A stretch of 64,000 nucleotides of DNA from contig JAJZXU010000017.1 of assembly GCA_021806235.1 (NCBI GenBank), positions 1 through 64,000 of the forward strand, in the 5' to 3' direction. The notes under the pieces were generated by a model. It saw only the letters and a list, made by a program, of their open reading frames with translations. It had not been told where the DNA came from and ran no database searches. Origin of the DNA: Thermoplasmata archaeon (GTDB taxonomy: Archaea > Thermoplasmatota > Thermoplasmata > Thermoplasmatales > Thermoplasmataceae). Shown here piece after piece: positions 35,940 to 46,062 of this stretch (positions within the stretch are counted from its first letter, which is position 1; each line of letters opens with the position of its first letter). The position numbers and the translations under genes are program-made.

Positions 35940-36407
35940 TTATTTTCCGGAATGTGCCAGTTTAGCCTCTCCTTCCATCCTCTGTTTAACATAGGCATAC
36001 ATTGCATCATATAGTGGAAACTGGAGTTTCATGTTCTCGTGATCATCCTTTGCAATCTCCCTGAACCCAAGTGCTGCAGCCTCAAGGCCGGGAGATTCAG
36101 GGGGAATATCTGGAATGTTAGCATCAGCACCCCTGACAATCTTTGCAAATTCAAGAAGTGCGGGATCAGTAAGATTATACTTCTTTATGATTGCGTCAAA
36201 GCTGACATGTTCACTCCCATTCTCCTTATAATGGAAAAGTTCAGCACCGGGTGTATCGAAAGCTATTGCATTTTCTTTCTCTGCAACTTCCAGTACTTTC
36301 TCTTTTGGAACGAAGAGGAATTCAGGTTCCTTATCAATAAACCTTGAGATAACCCACGGACATGCTATCCTGTCTACCTTTGCCTTTTCTCTTGTCACCC
36401 ATTTCAT
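35940..36407 (-). CDS. ChrB-domain protein (chromate resistance-associated)
   Basis: 155 residues matching the C-terminal domain of ChrB, here as a stand-alone protein. 'MKWVTREKAKVDRIACPWVI' and 'SRFIDKEPEFLFVPKE' are the family N-terminus; 'FDTPGAELFHY' and 'HVSFDAIIKKY' follow. In bacteria ChrB regulates or supports chromate efflux by ChrA, but no ChrA is present here, so the true role is open. Local GC is high (about 55 percent in one line counted by hand), unlike its neighbours, pointing to transfer. Confidence 0.82.
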   Translation of the reverse strand: MKWVTREKAKVDRIACPWVISRFIDKEPEFLFVPKEKVLEVAEKENAIAFDTPGAELFHYKENGSEHVSFDAIIKKYNLTDPALLEFAKIVRGADANIPDIPPESPGLEAAALGFREIAKDDHENMKLQFPLYDAMYAYVKQRMEGEAKLAHSGK

Positions 36408-36637
36408 AATTACTTATCATGTTGTAGATATTAAATCTTATCGATTTTATTGTGTACCGGAAAACCTTCTATAGCGATCAGAGATAGAAACGTGCAGTGC
36501 TGATAAAAACCAGATAAATTCATATAAATTATTGAAATAAGCCGTAATAAAATGGGTAAAAAATTAAAGGGCAATATAATTCCTATAAAAAACCTGAAAT
36601 AATGCAAAGTTTATAAATTTATATATTATCATGAGCT

Positions 36638-37789
36638 ATGTATCTATTATATATAGGCTTATTTTCAGGATTTGTTGCAGGTTTATTTTCAGGCATATTT
36701 GTATATTCAAAGGTTCATAAAAAAATATATAATAACATAGGCAAGGATTTAAAGATATCATTGAATGATTTTATGGTAAAACAGAATGAAAGTTTAATAA
36801 ATTCAAGTACGTATGCCTTTAAAAATGCAATAGAAATGGAGAACAGTGAAAATGAAAAAAACGCCATGAAAATTAATAGTTTAATAGAACCATTAAGGAA
36901 TTCACTGATAAACTATCAGAACTATGTGGATAATATAGAAAAGGAAAGGAAAACAGAATCCGGGGCATTGAAGGATAATCTGGATAACCTGTATAAAAAG
37001 ATAAATGACCTGGAAAGTGATACTAAAAAATTAACCGGTGCATTAAAGAACCCATCAATAAGGGGCAAATGGGGAGAAATAACGTTGAGGAGGGTCGTTG
37101 AAATAGCCGGCATGAATCATTACTGCGATTTCTATGAACAGGTTGTTTCAGATGATAGAACAATGAAACCTGATATGGTAATAAATTTACCCAATGGCAG
37201 AAAGATAATTGTAGACTCAAAGGTACCGTTAAATGGCTATTTTGAATATATTGAAAATGAAGAAAATAAAAATATTTACCTTGAAAAATATGTTTCTGTA
37301 TTTAACGGCCATGTAAAGGAGCTGGCATCAAAAAAATACTGGGAAAAATTTGACAACTCGGTAGATTTTGTTGTTATGTTTTTACCCATGGAATCATTAT
37401 TAAGTTTTATAATGGATAACTCCAGAGAACTGATTGAGGATTCCATATCAAGGAAGGTCATAATATCAACACCGGTAACATTAATATCGTTACTGTTAAC
37501 CGTGCATATGGGCTGGAAGGATGTAAATACAATGGAAAACTTCAATGAATTAATATTGAAAATAAAGAACTTTTATAGCAACCTTGAAACATTTATAAAC
37601 GATTTTAATGAAACATCAAAGAACCTTGGCAAAACGGTTGATTCATTTAATAAAACCTCAAGAAGTATGGAGAAAAGGCTGGAACCAATAATAAGCGATT
37701 TAATAAAAAACGAGTTGTCCAAGGATAATTCAGTATTAAAAATGAATGATGTGAATAAAAAACCGGATGAAATTAATCATCTAAACTGA
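36638..37789 (+). CDS. rmuC: RmuC family protein (DNA recombination protein)
   Basis: 383 residues. An N-terminal membrane helix (about 3-25) is followed by a coiled coil (about 60-135) and a nuclease-fold core: 'NPSIRGKWGEITLRRVVEIA' (about 137-156), 'MKPDMVINLPNGRKIIVDSK' and 'YVSVFNGHVKELASKKYWEK'. RmuC limits inversions at short repeats in bacteria; archaeal roles are untested. A TATA element 'gtttataaattta' about 25 bases before the ATG suggests a leaderless transcript. Its end overlaps the convergent DUF357 gene by 13 bases. Confidence 0.88.
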   Translation: MYLLYIGLFSGFVAGLFSGIFVYSKVHKKIYNNIGKDLKISLNDFMVKQNESLINSSTYAFKNAIEMENSENEKNAMKINSLIEPLRNSLINYQNYVDNIEKERKTESGALKDNLDNLYKKINDLESDTKKLTGALKNPSIRGKWGEITLRRVVEIAGMNHYCDFYEQVVSDDRTMKPDMVINLPNGRKIIVDSKVPLNGYFEYIENEENKNIYLEKYVSVFNGHVKELASKKYWEKFDNSVDFVVMFLPMESLLSFIMDNSRELIEDSISRKVIISTPVTLISLLLTVHMGWKDVNTMENFNELILKIKNFYSNLETFINDFNETSKNLGKTVDSFNKTSRSMEKRLEPIISDLIKNELSKDNSVLKMNDVNKKPDEINHLN

Positions 37790-38061
37790 GTGAATAATCT
37801 ATGGTCAGATTCACCGTTAAATAAACCTATCCGTATTGCGGAATCGATCCATCCGTATGAGTAATTCAATGCAGCAAAGGCATTTATTAAATCATCCTTT
37901 TCGTAGAAATATTTTGCATCCTTATAATAATTTTTTATCATATTTAAATGATCCCTGGCAATACCGTATAAATACGAATCCTCAGGAACTGAGATGCTGA
38001 TTTTATTCAATGCCTCCTCCTCTATTTTAAAATATTTTTCCACCTTTTCCCTTAAATCCAT
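37777..38061 (-). CDS. DUF357 protein
   Basis: 94 residues, all helical. 'YGIARDHLNMIKNYYKDAKY' and 'DDLINAFAALNYSYGWIDSA' are the signature of archaeal DUF357, often ending in 'RIGLF' as here. The family is conserved across euryarchaea but its role is unknown. It converges on rmuC. Confidence 0.88.
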   Translation of the reverse strand: MDLREKVEKYFKIEEEALNKISISVPEDSYLYGIARDHLNMIKNYYKDAKYFYEKDDLINAFAALNYSYGWIDSAIRIGLFNGESDHRLFTQFR

Positions 38062-38128
38062 TGTTGCATATTATTATTTATTATTTTATTATTCTCAAAA
38101 TTTAAATAAAAAACCATAATATGTGAAA

Positions 38129-38995
38129 ATGAAAAATGTCATAATGAGTGTTGATACTGGCATAGACGATGCCATGGCAATATACCTTTTATCAAAATAT
38201 ATGGATATAGACTATATAATAGCAACATCAGGCAATTCATATCTAAATAATACATTTAATAATACCAGTTTTGTTGTAAACTCATTGAAATTAAATATAC
38301 CTGTTTACAGAGGTTCGGAAAAACCACTGATAAGACCACATTTTGAGGAGAAATACCATGGAGAATATGGATTGGGAGATTATAAGGCAGAAAATGCTGT
38401 AAAAAAGGAAAACGGAATAATTAAATTAATAAATAGCCTGAAAAGTGATAGGTATACCATATTGAGTACGGGACCATTAACGGATATAGCACTGGCATTA
38501 TCCGTGGAACCTGATATATCAAAGAATATAGATAAGATAATAATAATGGGTGGTGCTTTCGGGTTAAATCAGTATGGCGTGGGCAATGTTAATAACGCTG
38601 AATTCAATATATATTATGACCCTGAAGCCGCAAAAATAGTTTTTGAGAATAATGTAAAGGAGTATGTAATAGGACTTGATATTACTATGGATCCTAAATT
38701 TTCAATGGATATTAATGGTTTTAATAGTATTAAGAATAATAATATACCCGAAATTATAGTTAACCTGTCAAAGTATTTAATCTCAGGACATGGCAGGCTA
38801 TATTTCCATGACCCAATTGCTGCTTTGTACCTGATAAATAAAAATCTATTCAAATTCATTGGTGGCGGTATCAAGGTCAATAACGATGGTAGCACAACTA
38901 TATTAAGTGATAATTCAGAGAGTAAATATATAGCGGTAGACCTTGATTACAGTGGATTTAAAACATATTTATATGATAAAATATTTGATATGTAA
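38129..38995 (+). CDS. Inosine-uridine preferring nucleoside hydrolase
   Basis: Cleaves the N-glycosidic bond of ribonucleosides. The 288-residue enzyme shows the calcium-binding 'SVDTGIDDAMAIYLL' (DxDxGxDD) at the N-terminus, 'ILSTGPLTDIALAL', 'IIIMGGAFGLNQYGVGNVNNAEFNIYYD' split across adjacent blocks, and a late 'FHDPIAALYLI', all typical. The ATG at 38129 is favoured over the GTG at 38123, because TATA 'aaaatttaaataaa' is centred about 25 bases upstream. Confidence 0.92.
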   Translation: MKNVIMSVDTGIDDAMAIYLLSKYMDIDYIIATSGNSYLNNTFNNTSFVVNSLKLNIPVYRGSEKPLIRPHFEEKYHGEYGLGDYKAENAVKKENGIIKLINSLKSDRYTILSTGPLTDIALALSVEPDISKNIDKIIIMGGAFGLNQYGVGNVNNAEFNIYYDPEAAKIVFENNVKEYVIGLDITMDPKFSMDINGFNSIKNNNIPEIIVNLSKYLISGHGRLYFHDPIAALYLINKNLFKFIGGGIKVNNDGSTTILSDNSESKYIAVDLDYSGFKTYLYDKIFDM

Positions 38996-38997
38996 AA

Positions 38998-40215
38998 CTA
39001 TATTCCCAGAATAGACCCGTAGCCTATTAATCTCCATCTGTTTGATATCCTTCTGCCTATTGCAATTCTATCATTTATATTACCTGCAACAGGATATTTT
39101 AATGAAACATCAACCTTTTCATCCCTTATTGATGTTATAACACCAACTGTATTTGCTGTACCCACAGTTAGCATTATTGTTTCGTTTGTTTTTAATGGCT
39201 CTACCTTTAATTCCTCATCAAAACCGACAACCCTGTTTAAAAGGTGGGAATCCATTGTTATATTAAACAGTGTTTGCGGTACCTTTCCCTTTTTACCGAT
39301 TATTCTTCCCGTGAATGAATCACCCTTTGTTAAAAATGGATCCAGACACGTTCCAACTGCTGCCAATCCACCCGGAACTATTGAGTCATAACTATCAGAT
39401 CCGGCCATTAACGAAACTATCTTTGTTGTTATATTTTCCCAGATATTTTTATTTCCCTTTGTTAGCTGTATGCCTGGAGATATTTCTATTTCATCGCCTA
39501 CACTTAATCTGCCCTTAATAAGTGATCCACCAAGAACGCCCCCCTTTAAATTCTTAGGTTTTGTCCCGGGCTTATTTATATCAAATGACCTTGCTATATA
39601 CATCATCGGATCATCGTTTTCATTAAGAACTGGTGTTTTAACTATCTTTTCTATTGCCTCTAAAACTATATCTATATTTGTATTATGATATGCACTTACA
39701 GGGATTACAGGTGAGTTTTCTGCTATACTACCCTTCAAAAAATCTTTTATTTCCCTGTAACTTTCAACTGCTCTTTCCTTTGTTACTAAATCTATTTTAT
39801 TCTGAACTACTATAATTTCCTTAATGCCCATTATTTCCAGGGCTGTTAAATGCTCCCTTGTCTGTGGCTGCGGGCATGATTCATTTGCAGCTATTACCAG
39901 AATTGCACCATTCATTATTGAGGAACCTGATAACATTGTTGCCATTAGTGTCTCATGGCCTGGAGCATCAACTATTGATATGACCCTTGATAACCTGCAA
40001 TCGGCATTTAACTTTTTACTGGAATAAAATTCTTTGCCGTTACTGTTATAACATCTGTATATCGGTGCATCGGCATATCCAAGTTTTATTGATATTCCTC
40101 TCTTAACCTCTTCTGAATGTACATCTGTTTTTTTGCCTGTTAAAGCGTATGTCAAGGTACTTTTACCATGATCGACATGCCCGACCATACCTATATTTAC
40201 AGAAGGCTGTTCCAT
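38998..40215 (-). CDS. eif2g: Translation initiation factor aIF2 subunit gamma
   Basis: The GTPase subunit that carries Met-tRNAi. 405 residues with G1 'GMVGHVDHGKSTLTYALTG', G3 'SIVDAPGHETLMATML', G4 'VVQNKIDLV' and G5 'VIPVSAYH', then two beta-barrel domains. The zinc knuckle between G2 and G3, normally two CXXC pairs, is reduced here to 'RCYNS' and 'NADCRL', only two Cys. The eS6 gene stops where this one starts, so both are co-transcribed. Confidence 0.95.
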   Translation of the reverse strand: MEQPSVNIGMVGHVDHGKSTLTYALTGKKTDVHSEEVKRGISIKLGYADAPIYRCYNSNGKEFYSSKKLNADCRLSRVISIVDAPGHETLMATMLSGSSIMNGAILVIAANESCPQPQTREHLTALEIMGIKEIIVVQNKIDLVTKERAVESYREIKDFLKGSIAENSPVIPVSAYHNTNIDIVLEAIEKIVKTPVLNENDDPMMYIARSFDINKPGTKPKNLKGGVLGGSLIKGRLSVGDEIEISPGIQLTKGNKNIWENITTKIVSLMAGSDSYDSIVPGGLAAVGTCLDPFLTKGDSFTGRIIGKKGKVPQTLFNITMDSHLLNRVVGFDEELKVEPLKTNETIMLTVGTANTVGVITSIRDEKVDVSLKYPVAGNINDRIAIGRRISNRWRLIGYGSILGI

Positions 40216-40604
40216 TATTGTTCTCCCTTTTCCCCTTTATTTTCTACCGGTTCAAGAGGTGCTTCTCCGTACTGTGTTATAACCATATTTAACTGGGATA
40301 TATCTGAACCTATGATATTCCCCCTGAATGTTATCCTTTTCCTAATTCCCTCTTTACCCTTTCTTCCAGTTTTGTATGAAACCAGAATTCTTTTTCTGCC
40401 CGCTATTGCCAGATCCTTTTTCATCGGGAAACCGTTATTGGCACTTCCACCTGTTAATTTCATCTTATAGCCTGGCATCTCAAAGAAAATACCATCTATC
40501 TCCTCGCCTATTCTCCTTCCAGCTAATGAACCGAGAACATCTTCTGATATTTCTTTTTTGTATGTTTTTCCTATCTTTGTATCTGCAATTACTGCTACTG
40601 CCAT
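40215..40604 (-). CDS. rps6e: Small subunit ribosomal protein eS6
   Basis: 129 residues. 'VAVIADTKIGKTYKKEIS' and 'DIDGIFFEMPGYKMKLTGG'-like sequence followed by 'DLAIAGRKRILVSYKTGRKG' and 'KRITFRGNIIGSDISQLNMV' give the eS6 fold. The ATG at 40604 is chosen because GGTG lies seven bases before it; the ORF extends nine bases further. The stop overlaps the start of aIF2 gamma by one base. Confidence 0.93.
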   Translation of the reverse strand: MAVAVIADTKIGKTYKKEISEDVLGSLAGRRIGEEIDGIFFEMPGYKMKLTGGSANNGFPMKKDLAIAGRKRILVSYKTGRKGKEGIRKRITFRGNIIGSDISQLNMVITQYGEAPLEPVENKGEKGEQ

Positions 40605-40689
40605 AATAAACACCTTAATAACTATTATTTATTCCCTATTTCATGCTTATTAATAAAATTATAGATTAATTGCATTTTAATATAAATAA

Positions 40690-41235
40690 TCATTTTAGAT
40701 TATTTTCTATTAAAAACGAGATGAAATTATTTATTGCTTTAGACCTGTGAGAAATCCTGTTCTTTTCCTCAAGTGATAGTTCTGCCAGGGTTTGATCTGA
40801 ATTTTCCGGTATGAAGATGGGGTCATAGCCAAATTTATTTTTACCCCTTTCCCTATCAGAAATTTTACCATGCAGAATACCTGTAAACTGGTATATCCTG
40901 TTATAATAAAATGATATTACCGTTTTAAAATAAGCCCTAGATCCGGAGGCAAGTTTTATAATGTTTTTATTTCCAAGTGTTGCCTGCACGTAGGATGCAT
41001 AGGGGCCCGGAAATCCGTTCAGATCCTCTATATATAGCCCGGTATCATCAATAAAATATGGTGAATCAACCACATTCACAAGTTTCTTACAGCTATCATT
41101 TGAGATATATTCTGTACTATCCGCCTGTATTTCTTCATATTCAAGTTTTACCATGTTAATTCTTATTTTATTATTTTCCATAATAGCATTTATCTCATTG
41201 AATTTGTTTAGATTGTGCGTTACAAAATTTATCAT
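40690..41235 (-). CDS. Non-canonical purine NTP pyrophosphatase (ITPase/RdgB/HAM1)
   Basis: Removes ITP, dITP and XTP from the pool. The 181-residue protein begins '[20 protein letters not shown]' (TxNxxK variant of the family start), carries '[20 protein letters not shown]' and '[14 protein letters not shown]', and near the end '[20 protein letters not shown]' and '[12 protein letters not shown]', all diagnostic of HAM1. It shares direction with the neighbouring genes. Confidence 0.95.
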   Translation of the reverse strand: MINFVTHNLNKFNEINAIMENNKIRINMVKLEYEEIQADSTEYISNDSCKKLVNVVDSPYFIDDTGLYIEDLNGFPGPYASYVQATLGNKNIIKLASGSRAYFKTVISFYYNRIYQFTGILHGKISDRERGKNKFGYDPIFIPENSDQTLAELSLEEKNRISHRSKAINNFISFLIENNLK

Positions 41236-41272
41236 CAGGTTGACATGTTTATAAATTATTTATTTTTTTATT

Positions 41273-42868
41273 TTAAACATATCTTCTTCTTTCACTGATC
41301 TTTTTTACTGTATCCATTACATTATTATATTCACTGTAATTATTTTTATATGAATCTAAGAATGCAACCTGCATTTTTTTCCCATCCCTGTACAGGGCTT
41401 TCAGCGATTCAGTAAACAAAAAGATATCATCACCAATATCCTCCAATTCGGGCTCTAAACTCCCCATGCTGGGGTCTATCAAATATATTTTATTATCCTT
41501 TATTATTATATTATTGGGCGTTAAATCACCATGTGTTATTTTTAGGGAATGCATTTTGCCTATAATTTCACCTGTTTTTGATAATATATTATTATAATCA
41601 TTATTATTAATTAGATATTCATTTAATGTTATTCCATCTATATTTTCCATTATTAATTCCATCCCGTATCTGTTAAAATCATATACTACCGGAACATTGA
41701 ATCCATTTTCATATAACCTGTATAATATTAAAAATTCATTCTTCATTCTCATATACCGGATTTTTTTGTCCAGCTCCCCATTTCTATAATTTTTTATCAG
41801 CCTCTTTTTTACTATAACATTTCTACTGAAAAATTCTGATTTTTTTATTATTGATTCCGCACCCTTATTCCTGTTTATTTCATTGCCGCTTGATCTGATC
41901 CATGGAGCGTAAACCTCATCTATCCTATATTTCTGGTTAATTTTTGTGTCCATTATACCCATTCTTATGCCGGAGTTATACATTAATAAACCTGCCTGCG
42001 CAATCATGGCACCGTTATCCATGCAGTATTTTTTATCCGTTAAATATGCTTTATACCCTGCGTTTTCAGCCATTAACGATACCATAGACCTTAATCGATC
42101 ATTTCTTGCAACACCACCTGCCAGTAATATTTCATCCTTGTTTGTGTAATATAATGCCCTTTCCAGTACCTCTATCACCATGGAAAATGATACCTCCTGT
42201 ATGCTGTAGCATATATCATTTATATCCTCCTTTTTTAAATAGCTTTTTGCAGCTGTATATATACCTGAAAATGATGTATCCATCCCCCTTACTGAATATG
42301 GTAAATCCAGTAATTTATGACCTTTTAATGCCATTTTCTCTATTACAGGGCCACCAGGAAATGGTATATCTGAATCCCTTGCAAATTTATCTAACAGATT
42401 ACCTAAACCAATATCCATTGTTTCTCCTAAAACAATATATCTATCGATCTCATGTGCTATTATCTGCGTATTCCCGCCTGAAATGTATAACATAACCGGG
42501 TCTCTGGCACCGGATAGTTTCCTTCCAATTTCTATATGCCCTAACGGGTGGTTAACACCTGTTATAGGTATATTATATTTAATTGAAAATGCCCTTGCTG
42601 CAGTGGCAACAACCCTCAGGCATGGTCCCAGTCCCGGACCCATAGAAAAGGCAACCAGATCAATATTTTCCGGCTGTACATCTGCATTTTCAAATGCATT
42701 TTTGATTACATCTATTATTTTATCTGCATGGTGTATTGCTGCCTCCCTGGGATGTATACCACCTGTTTCCGGTATATATGTTGAGGATGAATTTGATAAT
42801 ATTGATTTTTCATCTACTATCCCGGCACTTACTGTATGCGCTGTACCTTCCATACCTAATACTAACAT
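41273..42868 (-). CDS. Fused Kae1-Bud32 (KEOPS tRNA t6A synthesis)
   Basis: 531 residues. Residues 1 to about 325 are Kae1/TsaD: '[17 protein letters not shown]' gives the metal-binding HxxxH, '[14 protein letters not shown]' and '[17 protein letters not shown]' the ATPase fold. Residues about 340 to 531 are Bud32: '[19 protein letters not shown]' is the catalytic loop, and the following '[15 protein letters not shown]' stands where kinases have DFG. Fusion of the two occurs in many euryarchaea. The complex makes the N6-threonylcarbamoyl modification at position 37 of ANN-decoding tRNAs, including the tRNA-Lys and tRNA-Thr seen here. Confidence 0.94.
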   Translation of the reverse strand: MLVLGMEGTAHTVSAGIVDEKSILSNSSSTYIPETGGIHPREAAIHHADKIIDVIKNAFENADVQPENIDLVAFSMGPGLGPCLRVVATAARAFSIKYNIPITGVNHPLGHIEIGRKLSGARDPVMLYISGGNTQIIAHEIDRYIVLGETMDIGLGNLLDKFARDSDIPFPGGPVIEKMALKGHKLLDLPYSVRGMDTSFSGIYTAAKSYLKKEDINDICYSIQEVSFSMVIEVLERALYYTNKDEILLAGGVARNDRLRSMVSLMAENAGYKAYLTDKKYCMDNGAMIAQAGLLMYNSGIRMGIMDTKINQKYRIDEVYAPWIRSSGNEINRNKGAESIIKKSEFFSRNVIVKKRLIKNYRNGELDKKIRYMRMKNEFLILYRLYENGFNVPVVYDFNRYGMELIMENIDGITLNEYLINNNDYNNILSKTGEIIGKMHSLKITHGDLTPNNIIIKDNKIYLIDPSMGSLEPELEDIGDDIFLFTESLKALYRDGKKMQVAFLDSYKNNYSEYNNVMDTVKKISERRRYV

Positions 42869-42954
42869 AAAACTATATTATTATTTGATATTTTAACCTG
42901 TAATAAATCCTAAAAAAAATATTATATAAAATTTAATAAATAAAAGTTATTATT

Positions 42955-43227
42955 TTAACTCTTGTATTTTATTTTTGATGAAGCACGGAACACAAACTTT
43001 TCCTTTGCTGGAACCTTTATTTCAGCTCTTGTCTGTGGGTTTCTTGCTGTTCTTGCACTCTGTTTCTTTCTTTCGAAAATTCCAAAACCAGCTAAGTTTA
43101 TTTTTGATCCTTTGTCTACTTCCGAAACGGTTTCGTTCAGGAACTCTGTTATAACGTCTGCGGCTTTCTTCTGTGTTATTCCGGCTTTCTTGGCTACTGT
43201 TTTTGATAATTCGCTTATTCCAACCAT
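42955..43227 (-). CDS. HU-family DNA-binding protein (HTa-like)
   Basis: 90 residues: 'MVGISELSKTVAKKAGITQK' (N-terminal helices), 'VDKGSKINLAGFGIFERKKQ' (the conserved GFG) and 'SARTARNPQTRAEIKVPAKE', the beta arm whose Pro intercalates into DNA. Archaea normally use histones or Alba; bacterial HU in this form (HTa) is a mark of Thermoplasmatales, where it packages the chromosome. The gene stands alone behind an AT-rich promoter. Confidence 0.95.
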   Translation of the reverse strand: MVGISELSKTVAKKAGITQKKAADVITEFLNETVSEVDKGSKINLAGFGIFERKKQSARTARNPQTRAEIKVPAKEKFVFRASSKIKYKS

Positions 43228-43403
43228 TTTTTCACCAATACCATAATATATACAGATGTATTAAAATCTTTCGGTTTTATTACCAATAAATCATTGATTT
43301 TACGAATTTATCCTATATTTAAAAAATTTAATAAAAAAAATTAGATAATTAATGATGGAAAAACGCTTAATAAAAATTATATATATTATAAATATAACCG
43401 GTT

Positions 43404-44225
43404 ATGAGATTAATAGAGAATTGGTTTTCAGAGAGATATTCAGATAATTTACAGCTATCATTCAGGGTAAAGGATCAGTTATTATCAATTAAAACTGACT
43501 ACCAGAGAATAGATTTATTTGATACCTATGATTTTGGAAAACTTTTATCAATAGATGGCACTGTTCAGCTGACAGAGAAGGATGAATACGTATATCATGA
43601 AATGATAACAATGATTCCATACTATTTTAATAAAAAACCAAAAAATGCATTGATTATTGGAGGAGGTGATGGTGGGGCTGCAAAGAGATTGCTGAAACTT
43701 AATTTTGAAAATATTGTAAATGCTGAAATAGACCAGAATGTTGTTGAGGTTTCAAAAAAATACTTTCCGGAAATAGCATCCTCATTTAATGATAAAAGGG
43801 TGAAATTAATTATCGGTGATGGCATAAAATATGTTAAAAATAGCAGTGAGAAATTTGACAGAATAATAATAGATTCTACAGATCCGGTTGGACCGGCAGA
43901 GGGATTATTTTCAGAAGAATTTTACAGGGACATTAAAAACCACCTAACTGATGATGGAATTGTGGTAACCCAGTCAGGTTCACCCTATTACCAGGAGGGG
44001 GCATTATCACTGGCATATAAGGGTCTTTCAGAGGTATTCAGTAACGTAAAAACGTATTTAGCGTTCATACCAACATATCCCAGTGGACTGTGGTCATTTA
44101 CAATGGCATCCAAAAGTGAATTCACAGTAAGGGATGAAAACGTAATTAATGGCATATATTTTAATAGGGATGTTTTAACCGGATCGTTTTATCTGCCTGA
44201 GTTTGTTAAAAAGATAATATATTAA
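43404..44225 (+). CDS. speE: Spermidine synthase-like aminopropyltransferase
   Basis: Transfers aminopropyl groups from decarboxylated AdoMet to a diamine or agmatine. 273 residues with an N-terminal beta domain and a Rossmann core: '[17 protein letters not shown]' (about 88-104), '[13 protein letters not shown]', and '[20 protein letters not shown]' (about 154-173), where the Asp residues hold substrate. Final '[16 protein letters not shown]' is typical. In archaea the preferred acceptor may be agmatine; not determined here. Confidence 0.93.
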   Translation: MRLIENWFSERYSDNLQLSFRVKDQLLSIKTDYQRIDLFDTYDFGKLLSIDGTVQLTEKDEYVYHEMITMIPYYFNKKPKNALIIGGGDGGAAKRLLKLNFENIVNAEIDQNVVEVSKKYFPEIASSFNDKRVKLIIGDGIKYVKNSSEKFDRIIIDSTDPVGPAEGLFSEEFYRDIKNHLTDDGIVVTQSGSPYYQEGALSLAYKGLSEVFSNVKTYLAFIPTYPSGLWSFTMASKSEFTVRDENVINGIYFNRDVLTGSFYLPEFVKKIIY

Positions 44226-44591
44226 TTATCTTTTTATGCCCCATTTATGCTTTGCACTTTTTAGATTATCCTTATATTTTTCTCCGAATTTTTTTGATAT
44301 TCTTTCTAAATCGGGTAAATTTTCTAAAAATGTTTTTTTGCTTGTGCTATTCATCATGTCCTTAAATTTTTTAATATCGTTAACGTTGACTATAGCCATA
44401 TATACGAAATATATAAAAACTATAAAAGAAACTATTAACACCCAGTACTGCCATCTTCCTATTCTATTCAAACTTATATGTGCTATTATAACTGCATTTA
44501 CAAAAACCAAATCATTCATTGCTATTACAAGGAAAAATAGCGAGATTATGCTTATTAAAATATATATGATGTATAATTTATCTTTTCCCAT
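44226..44591 (-). CDS. DUF3198-like two-helix membrane protein
   Basis: 121 residues. Two membrane helices (about 8-28 and 50-70) precede a basic cytoplasmic helical tail with 'KTFLENLPDLERISKKFGEK' and 'NLKSAKHKWGIKR'. This resembles DUF3198, a small family described from Thermoplasmatales, though the match is by memory and should be checked. Its stop abuts the end of the convergent speE gene. Confidence 0.7.
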   Translation of the reverse strand: MGKDKLYIIYILISIISLFFLVIAMNDLVFVNAVIIAHISLNRIGRWQYWVLIVSFIVFIYFVYMAIVNVNDIKKFKDMMNSTSKKTFLENLPDLERISKKFGEKYKDNLKSAKHKWGIKR

Positions 44592-44625
44592 AAAAATGAT
44601 ATATGAAATATGGTTTTAAATTTTA

Positions 44626-44919
44626 TTATTTTAACTTTGAAAAAAGTTTCTTTCTTTCCTTTGAATTATAACCTGTTATTTCTTCCAGTAAATCATTAAA
44701 TTTTTTGATTGTTTCAGCTGGATTGGCATATTCCGTGTCTGTCTCTGTTTCTGCACATAATTTTTTACCATCAGTCCATAATTCAAGTTTTTTTAATCCC
44801 GGGTATGATGATATGATATGGTCATTTAAAACCTTATACTCACCAAATTCCGATTTTACAATATCTATAATGTAATCATTACTAATTTTTATTGTTTTTC
44901 TCACAGGGTATTCTCTCAT
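44626..44919 (-). CDS. Small conserved archaeal protein, DUF5611-like
   Basis: 97 residues, no membrane segments. The N-terminus 'MREYPVRKTIKISNDYIIDI' is followed by a beta-rich centre ('LWTDGKKLCAETETDTEY') and a helical end 'AETIKKFNDLLEEITGYNSK'. It resembles the DUF5611 proteins of Thermoplasmata, function unknown. It lies eight bases after the TIM-barrel gene, probably in one transcript. Confidence 0.62.
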   Translation of the reverse strand: MREYPVRKTIKISNDYIIDIVKSEFGEYKVLNDHIISSYPGLKKLELWTDGKKLCAETETDTEYANPAETIKKFNDLLEEITGYNSKERKKLFSKLK

Positions 44920-44927
44920 AATTTCAC

Positions 44928-45941
44928 CTATATTTTTTTTGCAAATTTTTTCTGGTATTTTTTTGATAATGCGCGCCAGTACATTAATTCCATATACTGT
45001 GCATCATGTTCCAGTAATGGGGACATGGATATTATGGTCATATCATTTTCCATGTTTGCAATAACCTCGGATAATGTTTCAAATTTTAAATCACCATGTT
45101 TTATTGCCGTAATTTTTAGTTCGTTGCCATTGCTGTAATCTACTCCACCGAATTCTGTATATAGATCATCCTTGGCATATTTTGAAAATGCAGATATAGC
45201 ATCTTCAAAGTTTTTTGTTTCAATTAAAGACCCGTTGTTTGATGAATGTAAATGCGGAAAATTTAGTATTGGCTCAATATCCGGTATTCTACCAGCCAGA
45301 TAGAATAAATCCTTCTGCGTGCCAAACAGGTCTTTCTTGCCCGATGCTTCCACGCCTATATATGGATATCCTTTCTCGTGTGGGAATTCCTTTGCTATTT
45401 CGGTATATGCTTTAAGTGCTTTTCTTGTGCTATCTGTCTTTTTCTTGCAATAGAAACCTGTATGTGTTACAATTCTTTTTGCACCCATGGCTTTTCCTAT
45501 TAGTAGTGACCATCTAATATGGTTCAGAGACCTTTCTGCCATTTCTCCACCATTTAATAAATCCATATAATACGGTGCATGCATTGTTATATTTATATCA
45601 AGCTCCTCTGCAATTTTTTTACCGTCATTTAAATCATTATAATTTTTTGCCATGTTCCAGAACAGTTCCTGGACTATGTCATCCTCCTCTATCTTTTTAT
45701 CCGTACCAATACTCTGGTAATTGCCATTATCATCCGGCCTTAAAATATCAACTATTATAGAATCCTCAACCTCACGCGGGTACATATCCACATATTCTAT
45801 AGCCGGATTTTCACTTACATTTACCCTTAAAAGCTGGACTTCAAGTGCATTAAGACCGAGATTTGCAACATCCTCAATAGAATCTATATATGTTCTCCCC
45901 TTGCTTGTGAGGGGTATGCCTGCTACTCCAAATCTAATCAT
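44928..45941 (-). CDS. TIM-barrel protein, endonuclease IV/xylose isomerase-like
   Basis: 337 residues. The start 'MIRFGVAGIPLTSKGRTYID' with 'LGLNALEVQLLRVNV', then 'DINITMHAPYYMDLLNG', 'GAKRIVTHTGFYCKKK', 'YIGVEASGKKDLFGTQKDLF' and 'ILNFPHLHSSNNGSL' place metal-binding His, Glu and Asp on successive strands, as in the AP endonuclease family 2 superfamily. The enzyme could be a DNA repair endonuclease IV or a sugar isomerase. The set of metal ligands seems incomplete for a classical Nfo, so I leave the activity open. Confidence 0.8.
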   Translation of the reverse strand: MIRFGVAGIPLTSKGRTYIDSIEDVANLGLNALEVQLLRVNVSENPAIEYVDMYPREVEDSIIVDILRPDDNGNYQSIGTDKKIEEDDIVQELFWNMAKNYNDLNDGKKIAEELDINITMHAPYYMDLLNGGEMAERSLNHIRWSLLIGKAMGAKRIVTHTGFYCKKKTDSTRKALKAYTEIAKEFPHEKGYPYIGVEASGKKDLFGTQKDLFYLAGRIPDIEPILNFPHLHSSNNGSLIETKNFEDAISAFSKYAKDDLYTEFGGVDYSNGNELKITAIKHGDLKFETLSEVIANMENDMTIISMSPLLEHDAQYMELMYWRALSKKYQKKFAKKI

Positions 45942-46062
45942 TCATTCTAATAATGGTTATACATTATTTTATTTTTTCTATCAACCAAATTTCGGGCATA
46001 AAAATAATAAAATATTATAATACTGACTGTTGGTTACAGAAATGTGCTTCCATATCACCGGA

